NCBI RefSeq assembly: GCF_030651915.1
Contig: NZ_JAUSBV010000005.1
Coordinates: 682,001 to 746,000, forward strand
Length of the DNA stretch: 64,000 nt
DNA from: Parvibaculum sp.
GTDB lineage: Bacteria > Pseudomonadota > Alphaproteobacteria > Parvibaculales > Parvibaculaceae
Direction: 5' to 3'
The stretch's first letter is position 1, and each line of letters starts with the position of its first letter. Below, piece by piece: positions 48,828 through 58,463 of this stretch. The notes beneath the pieces are model-generated. The model had not been told where the DNA came from and did not search any database. It saw only the letters and a list, made by a program, of their open reading frames with translations. Both the position numbers and the translations under genes were made by a program.

Positions 48828-50273
48828 TCACGCGCTCCTTGCCGGCATGCCGAAGGGCGAAATGCCGCGCACATGGTCCTCGACCGTCAGCCGGTGCTTC
48901 AGCGGCGGGAAGGCGCGCTGCGAACAGTCGAGCCTTTCGCACAAGCGGCAATTGACGCCGATCGGCATGGCGGCGCGTTCGTCGGCGAGATCGTAGCCCT
49001 GGCTGTAAACGAGGCGCGGCGCATGGGCGATCTCGCAGCCCAGCCCCACCACATACTGGTCGCCGGGCACGCCGATGCCGGAGCCGGCGCGGCTCACCGT
49101 GCGGGCGATCGAGAAATAGCGGGTGCCGTCTTCCATCTGGACTATCTGCGTGTAGATCTGGCCCGGAACGCGGAAGGCATCATGCACATTCCAGCGCGGG
49201 CAGGTACCGCCAAAGCGGGCAAAGTGGAAGCCTGCGGCAGAAAACCGCTTCGAGACATTGCCGGCATTGTCGACGCGGATCAGAAAGAACGGAATGCCGC
49301 GGGCGCCGGCGCGTTGCAGCGTGGTTAACCGGTGGCAGACCTGCTCGAAACTGGTGCCGAAGCGGCGCCCGAGCAGGCGGATGTCGTAGCGCGTCGCTTC
49401 CGCCGTCTTGTGGAAGGCCCCATAGGGCATCAGCAGCGCGGCGGCGAAATAATTGGCCAGCGAGACGCGGCAGAGGCGCTTGGCCTCGTCGCTGTCGAGG
49501 CCCGAGGCTTCGACAATATCCTCGATGGCGCGCGACTGTTCGAAATAACCGAGCTGATAGGCAAGCTGGAACGAACGGCCCGGCTGGTCGAGCAGTTCGG
49601 AGAGAAAGATCGTCTGGCGGTGGCGGTCGTAGCGCCTGAGTTCCTGCGGCATCATGTCGGCCGGCACGACGCGGGTCGAGACGCCATGCATGTCGCGCAG
49701 CGTATTGCGCAAGCTCACATAGGGCTCGTCGGCGCCGAGGCCCATTTGCAGATAGAGCCGCTCGGCCGCGTCGTCGAGTTCGGGGAAGTGATTGTTGCGG
49801 CTGTTGATGAAGTCGCGCACCTCTTCCAGCGGCAGACCCGGCGCCTCGGCGCCGTCCGACAGGTCGCGGTCGGCCAGGCGCTCGGCCAGCATCGAGCCGT
49901 TGCTGACGCTTTCCTGATAGGCCCGGTAAAGCCGCGCCACCGCATCGGCGGCCACCGGGCTTGCGCCGGCCATGTCCTGCAGGTCCTGCGCCGCCAGTCC
50001 GGCGTCGCGAAACAGCGGGTCGGCAAAGACCTCGCGCAGCGCCGTCAGCGCGCGGGCCTCGTCGTCGCCGCCCAGCGTCCGGAGCTCGACGTCATAGACG
50101 TCGGCCAGCTTCAGCAGGATCTGCACCGAGACCGGGCGCTGGTCGCGCTCGATCAGGTTGAGGTAGCTCGCTGAAATGCCGAGATCGGCTGCCATGCGCG
50201 CCTGGGTCAGTCCGCGCTCGCGCCGGAGCCGCCTAATGCGCGGGCCGGCAAAGACTTTTTTGTCCGAAGCCAT
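48828..50273 (-). CDS. ScfR/RamB-type XRE regulator (DUF2083)
   Basis: A 481-residue regulator. The N-terminal XRE helix-turn-helix is RIRRLRRERGLTQARMAADLGISASYLNLIERDQRP; the middle is an IrrE/DUF955-like region (RQTIFLSELLDQPGRSFQLAYQLG), and the C-terminal domain is DUF2083 with conserved cysteines (CRLCERLDCSQR). ScfR family members such as RamB, MccR and PccR respond to acyl-CoA and control acetate or propionate use. Divergent from aceB-aceA, so it is the probable glyoxylate-cycle regulator. Confidence 0.92.
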   Translation of the reverse strand: MASDKKVFAGPRIRRLRRERGLTQARMAADLGISASYLNLIERDQRPVSVQILLKLADVYDVELRTLGGDDEARALTALREVFADPLFRDAGLAAQDLQDMAGASPVAADAVARLYRAYQESVSNGSMLAERLADRDLSDGAEAPGLPLEEVRDFINSRNNHFPELDDAAERLYLQMGLGADEPYVSLRNTLRDMHGVSTRVVPADMMPQELRRYDRHRQTIFLSELLDQPGRSFQLAYQLGYFEQSRAIEDIVEASGLDSDEAKRLCRVSLANYFAAALLMPYGAFHKTAEATRYDIRLLGRRFGTSFEQVCHRLTTLQRAGARGIPFFLIRVDNAGNVSKRFSAAGFHFARFGGTCPRWNVHDAFRVPGQIYTQIVQMEDGTRYFSIARTVSRAGSGIGVPGDQYVVGLGCEIAHAPRLVYSQGYDLADERAAMPIGVNCRLCERLDCSQRAFPPLKHRLTVEDHVRGISPFGMPARSA

Positions 50274-50308
50274 ATCCGATATCTCCCGGTTTCCAGGCAG
50301 CCTAATTT

Positions 50309-50364
50309 ACAAGATTTACATAATCAACAGAATCGCACAGGAATCTTGTGAAGTTCTTTACTTC
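50309..50364. promoter_or_regulatory. Candidate ScfR/RamB operator in aceB upstream region
   Basis: ACAAGATT at 50309-50316 and AATCTTGT at 50342-50349 are exact inverse complements, and CACAGGAATCTTGTG is itself nearly palindromic. GAAGT-N5-ACTTC follows at 50350-50364. The 194-base gap is the most AT-rich stretch in this part of the window. Confidence 0.5.
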
Positions 50365-50467
50365 AATAATTTCAATCACTTAGGAAATATTGGACAAGCC
50401 GGTGTCGAGATTGTATGACCGCGCGCATTGGAACCCCGTCAAGACCGGCCAACGGAGGCAAGCGAGC

Positions 50468-52093
50468 ATGAGCACAAGCGCAGCCACGAAGATTGCCGAC
50501 GGCATCGCCGTCAAGGGCGCGATGAAGCCGGGCTATGAGCGCGTGCTGACGCCGGACGCGCTGGCCTTTGTCGCCGCGATCGAACGCAAGTTCGGCGCGC
50601 GCCGCCGCGAGCTGCTGGAGGCCCGTGCCGAACGGCAGAAGAAGTTCGACGCCGGCGCGCTGCCCGACTTCCTGCCCGAGACCAAGGCGATCCGCGAAGG
50701 CGACTGGAAGGTCGCGCCGATCCCGAAGGACTTGCTCGACCGCCGCACCGAGATCACCGGCCCGGTCGACAACCGCAAGATGGTCATCAACGCGCTCAAT
50801 TCCGGCGCGCAGTCCTACATGACCGACTTCGAGGACGCGGCGGCGCCGACCTGGGACAATATGATCGGCGGCCAGATCAACATGATGGCCTATTGGGACA
50901 AGGAGATCGGCTTCACCGACGAGAGCAACGGCAAGCGCTACGACGTGGTGGCGAAGCCGGCGACGCTGATCGTCCGCCCGCGCGGCTGGCATCTGGAAGA
51001 AGCCCATGTCGAAATCGACGGCAAGCCGATGTCGGGCAGCCTCTTCGATTTCGCGCTCTACTTCTTCCACAACGCCAAGCGCCAGATCGCATCCGGTTCC
51101 GGCCCCTATTTCTATCTGCCGAAGATGGAGAGCCACAAGGAAGCCCGGCTCTGGAACGATGTTTTCGTTCATGCGCAGAAAGAGCTTGGCATCAAGAACG
51201 GCACCATCAAGGTCACGGTGCTGATCGAGACCCTGCCCGCCGCCTTCGAGATGCACGAAATTCTCTATGAGCTGAAGGACCATATTGTCGGCCTCAATTG
51301 CGGCCGCTGGGACTACATTTTCAGCTACATCAAGCGGCTCGGAAAGAACCCCAACTTCATCCTGCCCGACCGCGCGCAGGTGGTGATGGGCGACGCCTTC
51401 CTCAACGCATATTCGCTTCTCCTCGTGAAGACCTGCCACGAGCGCGGCGCCTTCGCGATGGGCGGCATGGCGGCGCAGATCCCGGTCAAGGGCGACGAGG
51501 CCGCCAACCAGGCAGCCTTCAACAAGGTCCGCGCCGACAAGGAACGTGAAGCCACCAACGGTCACGACGGCACCTGGGTTGCGCATCCCGATCTCGTCGC
51601 CGTGGCGATGGAGATTTTCGGCAAGCTCGAAGGGCCGAACCAGCTCGCCCGCCAGCGCCAGGACGTCAATGTCGGCCAGAAGGAACTGCTGACGCCGCAC
51701 AAGGGCGAGCGCACCGAGCACGGGATGCGCGAATGCTGCCGCGTCGGCGTCCAATATATCGAGGCCTGGATCGGCGGCCGCGGCGCCGTGCCGCTCTACA
51801 ATCTGATGGAAGACGCCGCCACCGCCGAGATCAGCCGCACACAGATATGGCAATGGATTTATCACGGCGCGGCACTCAGCGATGGCCGCAAGGTCACGCC
51901 CGAACTTTTCGACGACGTGCTGGCCGATGAAATGAAGACGCTTCGCGAAACGCTGGGCGAGGCGCGCTGGAACGACGGTCATTTCGAGGAGGCGATCGAT
52001 CTCTTCTCGACCATGACCAAGGCGCAGGATTGCGAGGAATTCCTGACGCTGCCTGCCTATCGACTCATTCTCGAAAACGAAAACCATCCTTGA
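50468..52093 (+). CDS. aceB: Malate synthase A
   Basis: A 541-residue malate synthase that condenses glyoxylate and acetyl-CoA. It has SGAQSYMTDFEDAAAPTW (metal and catalytic region), RPRGWHLEEAHV, AMGGMAAQIPVKGD and the C-terminal TRQIWQW-type segment (RTQIWQWIYHGA). The 541-residue form A is typical when the gene is next to isocitrate lyase. ATG 50468 follows GGAGG. Second enzyme of the glyoxylate shunt, 48 bases before aceA. Confidence 0.96.
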   Translation: MSTSAATKIADGIAVKGAMKPGYERVLTPDALAFVAAIERKFGARRRELLEARAERQKKFDAGALPDFLPETKAIREGDWKVAPIPKDLLDRRTEITGPVDNRKMVINALNSGAQSYMTDFEDAAAPTWDNMIGGQINMMAYWDKEIGFTDESNGKRYDVVAKPATLIVRPRGWHLEEAHVEIDGKPMSGSLFDFALYFFHNAKRQIASGSGPYFYLPKMESHKEARLWNDVFVHAQKELGIKNGTIKVTVLIETLPAAFEMHEILYELKDHIVGLNCGRWDYIFSYIKRLGKNPNFILPDRAQVVMGDAFLNAYSLLLVKTCHERGAFAMGGMAAQIPVKGDEAANQAAFNKVRADKEREATNGHDGTWVAHPDLVAVAMEIFGKLEGPNQLARQRQDVNVGQKELLTPHKGERTEHGMRECCRVGVQYIEAWIGGRGAVPLYNLMEDAATAEISRTQIWQWIYHGAALSDGRKVTPELFDDVLADEMKTLRETLGEARWNDGHFEEAIDLFSTMTKAQDCEEFLTLPAYRLILENENHP

Positions 52094-52141
52094 ATCGAAA
52101 CAAGCCTGAACCCCATCCTGACCCCGTCTGAGGACAGTCCC

Positions 52142-53440
52142 ATGAGCAAGAAGACCTTCTACGATCTGATCCCGAGCGCGCCCAAGGGCCGCTTCGACAA
52201 TGTGAAGCGCAACTACAGCGTCGAAGACGTCGAGAAGCTGCGCGGCTCCTTCCCCATCGAGCACACGCTGGCGACACGCGGCGCCAACAAGCTCTGGGAA
52301 CTGCTGCACACGACCGATTATGTGCATTCGCTGGGCGCGCTTTCGGGCAACCAGGCCATGCAGATGGCGCGTGCGGGCCTGAAGGCGATCTATCTTTCGG
52401 GCTGGCAGGTTGCCGCCGACGCCAACACGGCCGGCGCGATGTATCCCGACCAGTCGCTCTACCCGGCCAATGCCGGCCCGGAGCTGGCCAAGAAGATCAA
52501 CCGCGCCCTGAAGCGCGCCGACGAGATCGAGCATTCGGAAGGCGGCGCCAAGCGCGACTGGTTCGTGCCGATCGTTGCCGACGCCGAAGCCGGCTTCGGC
52601 GGGCCCTTGAACTGCTTCGAGATCATGAAGGCCTATGTCGAAGCGGGTGCCTCGGGCGTTCACTACGAAGACCAGCTGGCCTCGGAAAAGAAGTGCGGCC
52701 ATCTCGGCGGCAAGGTTCTGATCCCGAGCCGCGCGCATGAGCGCAACCTCAACGCCGCGCGCCTCGGCGCCGACGTCATGGGCACGCCGACGCTGATCAT
52801 GGCGCGCACCGACGCGGAGAGCGCCAACCTGATCACGTCGGACATCGACGAGCGCGATCACGAGTTCATCGATTTCGACAAGGGCCGCACCATCGAAGGC
52901 TTCTACCGTCTGAAGCCGGGCACGGGCGTCGATCATTGCATCAAGCGCGGCCTCTCCTTCGCGCCTTATGCCGACCTGTTGTGGTGGGAAACTTCCAAGC
53001 CCAACCTCGACGACGCGAAGCGCTTCGCCGAAGCGATCCGCAAGGAATATCCCGACCAGCTTCTGGCCTATAACTGCTCGCCGTCCTTCAACTGGGAAGC
53101 CAATCTCGACAAGGCGACGATTGCGAAGTTCCAGAAGGAAATCGCGGCGATGGGCTACAAGTACCAGTTCGTCACGCTGGCCGGTTTCCACCAGCTCAAC
53201 CACGGCATGTTCGAGCTGGCGTCGGGCTATCGCGACCGCGGCATGGCGGCTTACTCCGAGCTGCAGCAGGCCGAGTTCGCCTCGGAAGCCAAGGGCTACA
53301 CCGCGACCCGCCACCAGCGCGAAGTCGGCACCGGTTATTTCGACCTCGTCGCCATCGCGGCGGCCGGCGGCGAAAGCTCCACCACGGCGCTCGGCGACTC
53401 GACCGAAGCCGACCAGTTCAAGACCGGCACACACCACTAA
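52142..53440 (+). CDS. aceA: Isocitrate lyase
   Basis: Isocitrate lyase splits isocitrate into succinate and glyoxylate, letting cells grow on acetate and fatty acids. The 432-residue protein has the catalytic KKCGH at 183-187, [10 protein letters not shown], and [10 protein letters not shown]-type metal region ([10 protein letters not shown]). Family length is as expected. It is the last gene of the aceB-aceA operon and is followed by a strong terminator. Confidence 0.98.
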   Translation: MSKKTFYDLIPSAPKGRFDNVKRNYSVEDVEKLRGSFPIEHTLATRGANKLWELLHTTDYVHSLGALSGNQAMQMARAGLKAIYLSGWQVAADANTAGAMYPDQSLYPANAGPELAKKINRALKRADEIEHSEGGAKRDWFVPIVADAEAGFGGPLNCFEIMKAYVEAGASGVHYEDQLASEKKCGHLGGKVLIPSRAHERNLNAARLGADVMGTPTLIMARTDAESANLITSDIDERDHEFIDFDKGRTIEGFYRLKPGTGVDHCIKRGLSFAPYADLLWWETSKPNLDDAKRFAEAIRKEYPDQLLAYNCSPSFNWEANLDKATIAKFQKEIAAMGYKYQFVTLAGFHQLNHGMFELASGYRDRGMAAYSELQQAEFASEAKGYTATRHQREVGTGYFDLVAIAAAGGESSTTALGDSTEADQFKTGTHH

Positions 53441-53467
53441 GCCGTTCTTGCTACGGACGATACGCAA

Positions 53468-53497
53468 AACCGCCGGGGGAAACCCCGGCGGTTTTTT
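53468..53497 (+). terminator. Intrinsic terminator after aceA
   Basis: AACCGCCGGGG and CCCCGGCGGTT form a perfect 11-base stem with a GAAA loop, followed by TTTT. Same GNRA-loop design as the groEL terminator. Confidence 0.93.
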
Positions 53498-53518
53498 GTG
53501 TGGCAACAGGGCCTCGCG

Positions 53519-53911
53519 TCAGCCCGCCCGACGCACGCCGAGGAATTGCAGTTCGGCGAGGATCGCGACCGCCACCGCCTGCGCGATCACGAAGGCGACG
53601 CCCAGCGCGTTGAGGTCGAAGACGCCTAGGACGAGCACCGCAATGGATGCCACCACCCAGAGCGCGTTGCCGGCGATCACCGCCTCGACGGCGCCGGCGG
53701 CGGGGGGTTCGGCCCGGCCGATCAGCACGAGCGCCGCCACCCAGGGCATGAAGGCGATACCGAGCCAGAAGAGGAAGCCGGCGGGCAGCCCCGTCAGCTG
53801 GGCGACGAGGCCCGAGGCGGCGATGAACAGCGCGGCCATGGCGGCGCTGGCGACGGCATCGGCCAGCACGGCCTGGCGCGCGGAAATGGAATTGACGATT
53901 GCGAGGGCCAT
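53519..53911 (-). CDS. Small integral membrane protein of unknown function
   Basis: A 130-residue protein with four hydrophobic helices (starting ADAVASAAMAALFIAASGLVAQL) and an Arg-Ala end. I do not recognise a family. ATG 53911 has GGAG upstream; the frame extends upstream with basic, unlike sequence. It is divergent from the XRE/MmyB gene and downstream of the aceA terminator on the opposite strand. Confidence 0.7.
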   Translation of the reverse strand: MALAIVNSISARQAVLADAVASAAMAALFIAASGLVAQLTGLPAGFLFWLGIAFMPWVAALVLIGRAEPPAAGAVEAVIAGNALWVVASIAVLVLGVFDLNALGVAFVIAQAVAVAILAELQFLGVRRAG

Positions 53912-54021
53912 TCGAGGTCTCCTTCTTTCTGCGGGTTGGGTCTTGTTTCGGCTTCGGTATCCGCTTGCCCGCCATAATTGGGGCGCGCCTCGCGCCAAGT
54001 CGATTACGCGGCAGGTAATTG

Positions 54022-54034
54022 TTGCGCGGCGCAA
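54022..54034. promoter_or_regulatory. Palindrome TTGCGC-G-GCGCAA upstream of XRE regulator
   Basis: A perfect 6-1-6 inverted repeat 20 bases before the regulator's ATG, in the divergent gap with the membrane protein. A likely operator for the XRE protein, by position only. Confidence 0.5.
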
Positions 54035-54054
54035 GGGCGCATAGGCTCTTTCCC

Positions 54055-54846
54055 ATGAACATGCACACCCCGCCCGTTGGCGAGCGCCTGCGCGAATGGC
54101 GCCAGCGCCGCCGCCTCAGCCAGCTCGCCTTTGCCTGCGACGCCGATATATCGGCGCGGCATTTGAGCTTTCTCGAAACCGGCCGCGCGCGGCCGAGCCG
54201 CGACATGCTGCTGCATCTGGCCGAACTGCTCGATGTGCCCTTCCGCCAGCGCAACGAGCTGCTGCTCGCCGCCGGCTTCGCGCCGGTCTATTCCGAGGCC
54301 GGGCTCGACAGTCCGGATGCGGCCGCCGCGCGGCGCGCGGTCGATCTGGTGCTGAAGGGGAGCGAGCCCTATCCGGCGCTCGCCGTCGACCGGCACTGGA
54401 ACCTCGTCGCCGCCAACGATGCCGCCGGTCTCTTCCTGCAAGGGGTCGATCCGGCACTCCTCGAAGCGCCGATCAATGTGCTGCGCCTCAGCCTCGACCC
54501 GCGCGGGCTGGCGCCGCGCATCGAAAATCTCGCCGGCTGGCGCAGCCATATCTTCATGCGGCTCGAACGCCAGGTGGCGCAGACGGCCGACGACGGACTG
54601 GCGGCATTGCTCGAAGAGTTGCAGGCGATGCCGGGCGGCACGGATGAAAGCGACGCGGACGAATATGGCGGGCTGATCGCACCGCTGAAGCTGCGGACGG
54701 AGGGGGGTACCCTGACTTTCTTTACCGCCACCACCGTTTTCGGCACGGCGGTCGATATTTCCTTCTCGGAACTGGTGATCGAGTCCTTCTTTCCGGGCGA
54801 CGCCTTTACCGCCGCGGCAATGCGCGCGGCGATGGACGACGCCTGA
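54055..54846 (+). CDS. XRE family regulator with MmyB-like ligand domain
   Basis: A 263-residue regulator. The helix-turn-helix is ERLREWRQRRRLSQLAFACDADISARHLSFLETGRARPSRDML; the C-terminal domain contains HWNLVAANDAAGLFL and matches the MmyB-like PAS-related domain that binds acyl or other small ligands. ATG 54055 is preferred over an upstream start at 54019. Probably controls the divergent membrane protein and itself. Confidence 0.92.
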   Translation: MNMHTPPVGERLREWRQRRRLSQLAFACDADISARHLSFLETGRARPSRDMLLHLAELLDVPFRQRNELLLAAGFAPVYSEAGLDSPDAAAARRAVDLVLKGSEPYPALAVDRHWNLVAANDAAGLFLQGVDPALLEAPINVLRLSLDPRGLAPRIENLAGWRSHIFMRLERQVAQTADDGLAALLEELQAMPGGTDESDADEYGGLIAPLKLRTEGGTLTFFTATTVFGTAVDISFSELVIESFFPGDAFTAAAMRAAMDDA

Positions 54847-54866
54847 ACGACAGCAAAAGGGCCTCA

Positions 54867-55002
54867 AGACCCCCCCCTCTGTCACTAAACTGTCAAAAAA
54901 CTGTCACAAATCTCCCACGGGACGACTTATCCCCGGGGGGCGGAGCCAGTTATCCCCGGGGCCGGCGGCAGATATCCCCGCCGGCAAAAAAACTTGTCCC
55001 CG
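54867..55002. promoter_or_regulatory. Tandem Pho-box-like repeats with TTATCCCCG iterons, copy 2
   Basis: Between the convergent ends of the XRE and monooxygenase genes. CTGTCA occurs at 54879, 54890 and 54901, exactly 11 bases apart, preceded by CAAGAC and a C run as in copy 1. TTATCCCCG occurs at 54927 and 54950, with variants ATATCCCCG at 54972 and TTGTCCCCG at 54994 (spacing 22-23, about two helix turns each). A GCCGGCGG/CCGCCGGC hairpin (54961-54983) overlaps. There is no gene start near, so its role is unclear. Confidence 0.6.
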
Positions 55003-55022
55003 GTTTTGGGGCCGCTTCGGAC

Positions 55023-56549
55023 CTATTCAGCGGCCGCGACCGGCGTTCCGATGCCGTCGGCGTTGCCTTGCGCGCTCGCCGTCCGTGTACGGAGGTTGAA
55101 CTCGGCGAAGTTCGGCCGCCGCACCCGCCACCAGTATTTGAAGGTGTAGTTGGCCCAGTTGTTGGTCACCTTGCCCGACGCCGTCTTGTACCAGCTCGTG
55201 CAGCCGCTCGCGAAAACCGAGTTGGCATTGTCGGCCTGCACGCTTTCGTTGGAGGCGCGCTGCACTTCCGGCTTCACGTCGAGATAAAGCAGGTCGTCGT
55301 TGCGCAGCTTCTTCACGCATTGCGTGATGTAGTTCGCCTGGCACTCGATCATGAAGATAATCGAGTTGTGACCGAGATTGGTGTTCGGTCCGTAGAGCAT
55401 GAAGAAATTCGGGAAGCCCGCGACCGTCATGCCGTGATGGGCTTCGGCGCCGGTCTTCCAGGCATCTTTCAGGTCGCGGCCGGCCAGACCCTTCATCGTC
55501 ATCGGCCCGAGGAAATGCGTCGTGTCGAAGCCGGTGCTGTAGATCACGACATCGAAGTCGCGTTGCGCGCCGTCCTTCGTGCGGATACCGGACGGCACGA
55601 TTTCGTCGATTCCGTCGGTGACGACGTCGACATGATCCATGCCCATGGTCGGCCACCAGTCATTGGCGAACAACACGCGCTTGCAGCCGGGTTCGTAATC
55701 CGGCGTCAGTTTCCTCTGCTTTTCGGGATCGGAGAGGTAGAGCTTCATCTCGTCGATGCCCATCTGCTTCAGCTTGTCGCCGGAGGTGCGGAAGGAGCGA
55801 AACAGCAGCTCGCCGAACCAGTAGATCTTCCAGCGCTGAATGTTCATCGTCCAGGGCAGCGCCTTGTAGATGGCGCGTTCCCAACCGTAAAACTCGCGCT
55901 GCGGGCGCGGCAGCACCCAGCTCGCCGAACGCTGGAAGACAGTGACACTGCCCGCTTCCTTCGCGATCTCCGGTACGAACTGGATGGCGGAGGCGCCATT
56001 GCCGATGACGGCGATGCGCTTGCCCTTCAGGTCGACATTGTGGTTCCACTGCGCCGAATGCCAGCTGTCGCCGGCGAAGCTGTCGCGGCCCTTGATGTCG
56101 GGCCGGACCGGACGGTGCAACTGGCCGGTGCCCGCCGCCACGACATGGGCGGTGAAGCTGCGGTCGCCGGATTTCAATGTCCAGGCGCCGCTCGCCTCAT
56201 CGAAACGCGCATCGTCGATTTCGGTGTTGAAGCGGATGTGACCGCGCAGACCGTATTTGTCGACGACGGATTCGAGATAGGCCTTGATGTCGGCTGAGAA
56301 GACGAACTTCTTCGTCCAGTCGGGCCGCATGTCGAAGGAGTATTGATACATGTGCAGCGGCACGTCGCAGGAACAGCCCGGATAGGTGTTGTCGCGCCAG
56401 GTACCGCCGATCTCGGCAGCCTTTTCATAGATGGTGAAATCGGTGAAGCCGGCCTGCTTCAGCTTGATCGCCGTGCAGATGCCGGCCACGCCCGCGCCGA
56501 GAATGGCGACCGTGGGGCCGGACGCCGGTTTTGCCTGAGCCAGTGCCAT
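55023..56549 (-). CDS. Baeyer-Villiger-type flavin monooxygenase
   Basis: A 508-residue FAD/NADPH monooxygenase. FAD motif [16 protein letters not shown] at 15-30, the BVMO fingerprint [11 protein letters not shown] at 158-168, and NADPH motif [16 protein letters not shown], all in the expected order. These enzymes insert oxygen next to a ketone carbonyl, useful in degrading cyclic ketones or terpenoids; the substrate is unknown. It is divergent from the RraA-like gene, which itself precedes an esterase, suggesting lactone processing. Confidence 0.9.
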   Translation of the reverse strand: MALAQAKPASGPTVAILGAGVAGICTAIKLKQAGFTDFTIYEKAAEIGGTWRDNTYPGCSCDVPLHMYQYSFDMRPDWTKKFVFSADIKAYLESVVDKYGLRGHIRFNTEIDDARFDEASGAWTLKSGDRSFTAHVVAAGTGQLHRPVRPDIKGRDSFAGDSWHSAQWNHNVDLKGKRIAVIGNGASAIQFVPEIAKEAGSVTVFQRSASWVLPRPQREFYGWERAIYKALPWTMNIQRWKIYWFGELLFRSFRTSGDKLKQMGIDEMKLYLSDPEKQRKLTPDYEPGCKRVLFANDWWPTMGMDHVDVVTDGIDEIVPSGIRTKDGAQRDFDVVIYSTGFDTTHFLGPMTMKGLAGRDLKDAWKTGAEAHHGMTVAGFPNFFMLYGPNTNLGHNSIIFMIECQANYITQCVKKLRNDDLLYLDVKPEVQRASNESVQADNANSVFASGCTSWYKTASGKVTNNWANYTFKYWWRVRRPNFAEFNLRTRTASAQGNADGIGTPVAAAE

Positions 56550-56744
56550 GGGTTCCTCCCGTCCGGTTCGGCAGCGGCTCCCTCAAACCCCTGCCATCCG
56601 GTGTTTTCCGATATTTGCGGCGGAAGCCTAGCGGGTTTCGGGCGCGCGCGGAACCGCCCGAAGGAAGGGCGACAAAGCCATGGCCTTCCGCCCCACCCTC
56701 TCGCTATAAGAGGCGCCGACATTGCCGCAAGGGAACCGCCACCG

Positions 56745-57236
56745 ATGACGACCGCAGCCTCGCCCGCCACCACCGATCTTTCCGACGCCCATCCCGACCG
56801 CGTGCGCCACGCCGCGCCGGTCTTTCGCGACTATGGCGGACGGATCGCCTTTTCGGGACCGGTGGCGACGCTGCGCGTGCATAACGACAACGCGCTGGTG
56901 CGCAAGGCCGTCGAAGGCAAAGGCCACGGCCGCGTGCTGGTGGTCGACAATGCGGGATCGATGGAATGCGCGCTGTTCGGCGGCAATCTCGGCAAGCTTG
57001 CCGAAGAGAATGGCTGGGCCGGTGTTGTCGTCATCGGCTGCGTGCGCGACACGATGGAGTTGAAGGACTGTTCCATCGGCATCAAGGCGCTGGCCGCCCA
57101 TCCGAAACGGAGCGCGCGTGCAGGGGCCGGCGAGGCCGATGTGCGGGTCGAAGCGGCCGGAACGGTCTTTGCGCCGGGCGATTGGCTTTATGCCGATGCC
57201 GACGGTATCATTCTTGCCGAAACAAAACTGACCTGA
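56745..57236 (+). CDS. RraA family protein
   Basis: A 163-residue RraA-fold protein. It keeps the G-X20-R-D-X2-E/D motif (second Gly of LFGGN to RDTME) used by HMG/CHA aldolases and oxaloacetate decarboxylases. RraA itself inhibits RNase E. The retained aldolase motif leaves an enzymatic role open. Starts 195 bases from the divergent monooxygenase and 66 bases before the esterase. Confidence 0.88.
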   Translation: MTTAASPATTDLSDAHPDRVRHAAPVFRDYGGRIAFSGPVATLRVHNDNALVRKAVEGKGHGRVLVVDNAGSMECALFGGNLGKLAEENGWAGVVVIGCVRDTMELKDCSIGIKALAAHPKRSARAGAGEADVRVEAAGTVFAPGDWLYADADGIILAETKLT

Positions 57237-57302
57237 GGCCGGTCCGCGGACGGAGCATCTCCACCCGCTGCCGCGCCGGGCGACATTCCCAGGGGGCATG
57301 AC

Positions 57303-58448
57303 ATGTCGGACGCCGCAACCGCCGTCGAAATTCACGGCACCTGCGCCAGAGGTTTCGAGCCGGTGCGCGATACATTCGCCGCGCATTTCGTCGGCGCCGG
57401 CGAAGTGGGCGCGTCGGTTGCCGTCGTGCGCGACGGCGAGGTCGTGGTCGATCTCTGGGGCGGTGCGGCGGATCAGGCGCGCACGCGGCCCTGGAGGCGC
57501 GACACGCTGGCCAATGTGTGGTCGACGACCAAGGGAATGGGCGCGCTGGTCTGCGGCATGCTGGTCGAGCGCGGCCTCATTGCCTATTCGGACAAGGTGT
57601 CGAAGCACTGGCCGGAGTTTGCGGCGCAAGGCAAGGGCGACATCACCATCGGGCAGATGCTGTCGCATCAGGCCGGACTGTGCGGACCTGCCGTTCCGAC
57701 CACGGCGGAAGAGATGTGCGATCACGCCTTGATGGCGCAGCGCCTTGCGGCACAGGCGCCGATCTGGGCGCCGGGTTCGCGGTCGGGGTATCACGCGCTC
57801 ACCGTCGGCATTCTGGCCGGTGAACTCGTCAGCCGTGTCACCGGCAAGAGCATCGGCACCTGGTTTCGCGAGAATGTCGCGCAACCCTACAAGGTCGATT
57901 TTCACATCGGCCTGCCGGCCTCGGAGGATGTCCGCGTCGCCGAAATGATCCCGGCGGCAAAATCCAACATGCCGCCGCCCGAAACGCTCAACATTTCGCA
58001 GATCGCCGCTCTCGGCAATCCGGCGCCCGATGCGCGCGTTCCCAACGAGCGTTTCTGGCGCGGCGCCGAATTGTCGTCGGCCAACGGACAAGGCACGGCG
58101 GCGGCGATCGCGCGCGTCTATGGCGCACTGGCCGGCGACGGCCGGATCGACGGCAAAGTGCTGGTGAAACCGGAGACGATCCGTGCCATGACGGATCTGC
58201 AGATCGAGGGCCATGACGAGGTGCTGGCCATGCCGGCACGCTGGGGGGCGGGGTTCATTCTCAATGTCGGCGGACTTTACGGCCCCAATGACGCGGCCTT
58301 CGGCCATTCGGGCTGGGGCGGGTCGTTCGGGATGGCCGATCCCAAGACCGGCCTTGCCATCGCCTATGTCATGAACCAGATGGGACCCGATCTTGCCGGC
58401 GACGCGCGCGCCAATGCACTGATTGCAGCCAGCTACGCTGCGCTTTGA
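57303..58448 (+). CDS. EstB-like serine hydrolase (beta-lactamase family)
   Basis: A 381-residue protein of the class C beta-lactamase/DD-peptidase fold. The nucleophile motif is STTKG (Ser 74, Lys 77), the second motif is SGYHALT (Tyr), and HSGWGGS the third. The lack of an obvious signal peptide suggests a cytoplasmic esterase, like EstB. Placed after a BVMO and an RraA-like gene, it may hydrolyse a lactone ester, but that is inference. Confidence 0.9.
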   Translation: MSDAATAVEIHGTCARGFEPVRDTFAAHFVGAGEVGASVAVVRDGEVVVDLWGGAADQARTRPWRRDTLANVWSTTKGMGALVCGMLVERGLIAYSDKVSKHWPEFAAQGKGDITIGQMLSHQAGLCGPAVPTTAEEMCDHALMAQRLAAQAPIWAPGSRSGYHALTVGILAGELVSRVTGKSIGTWFRENVAQPYKVDFHIGLPASEDVRVAEMIPAAKSNMPPPETLNISQIAALGNPAPDARVPNERFWRGAELSSANGQGTAAAIARVYGALAGDGRIDGKVLVKPETIRAMTDLQIEGHDEVLAMPARWGAGFILNVGGLYGPNDAAFGHSGWGGSFGMADPKTGLAIAYVMNQMGPDLAGDARANALIAASYAAL

Positions 58449-58463
58449 GGCCGGCTGGCAAAA

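Noticed and set aside
50372-53506. Long open antisense frame (over 1000 codons) across aceB and aceA
   Set aside because: It runs opposite to two certain enzymes and comes from GC-rich third positions; the protein is repetitive and has no family.
54927-55002. DnaA boxes or a replication origin at the TTATCCCC repeats
   Set aside because: DnaA boxes end in CACA (TTATCCACA); these end in CCCC, and no origin-associated genes or AT-rich unwinding region lie nearby.
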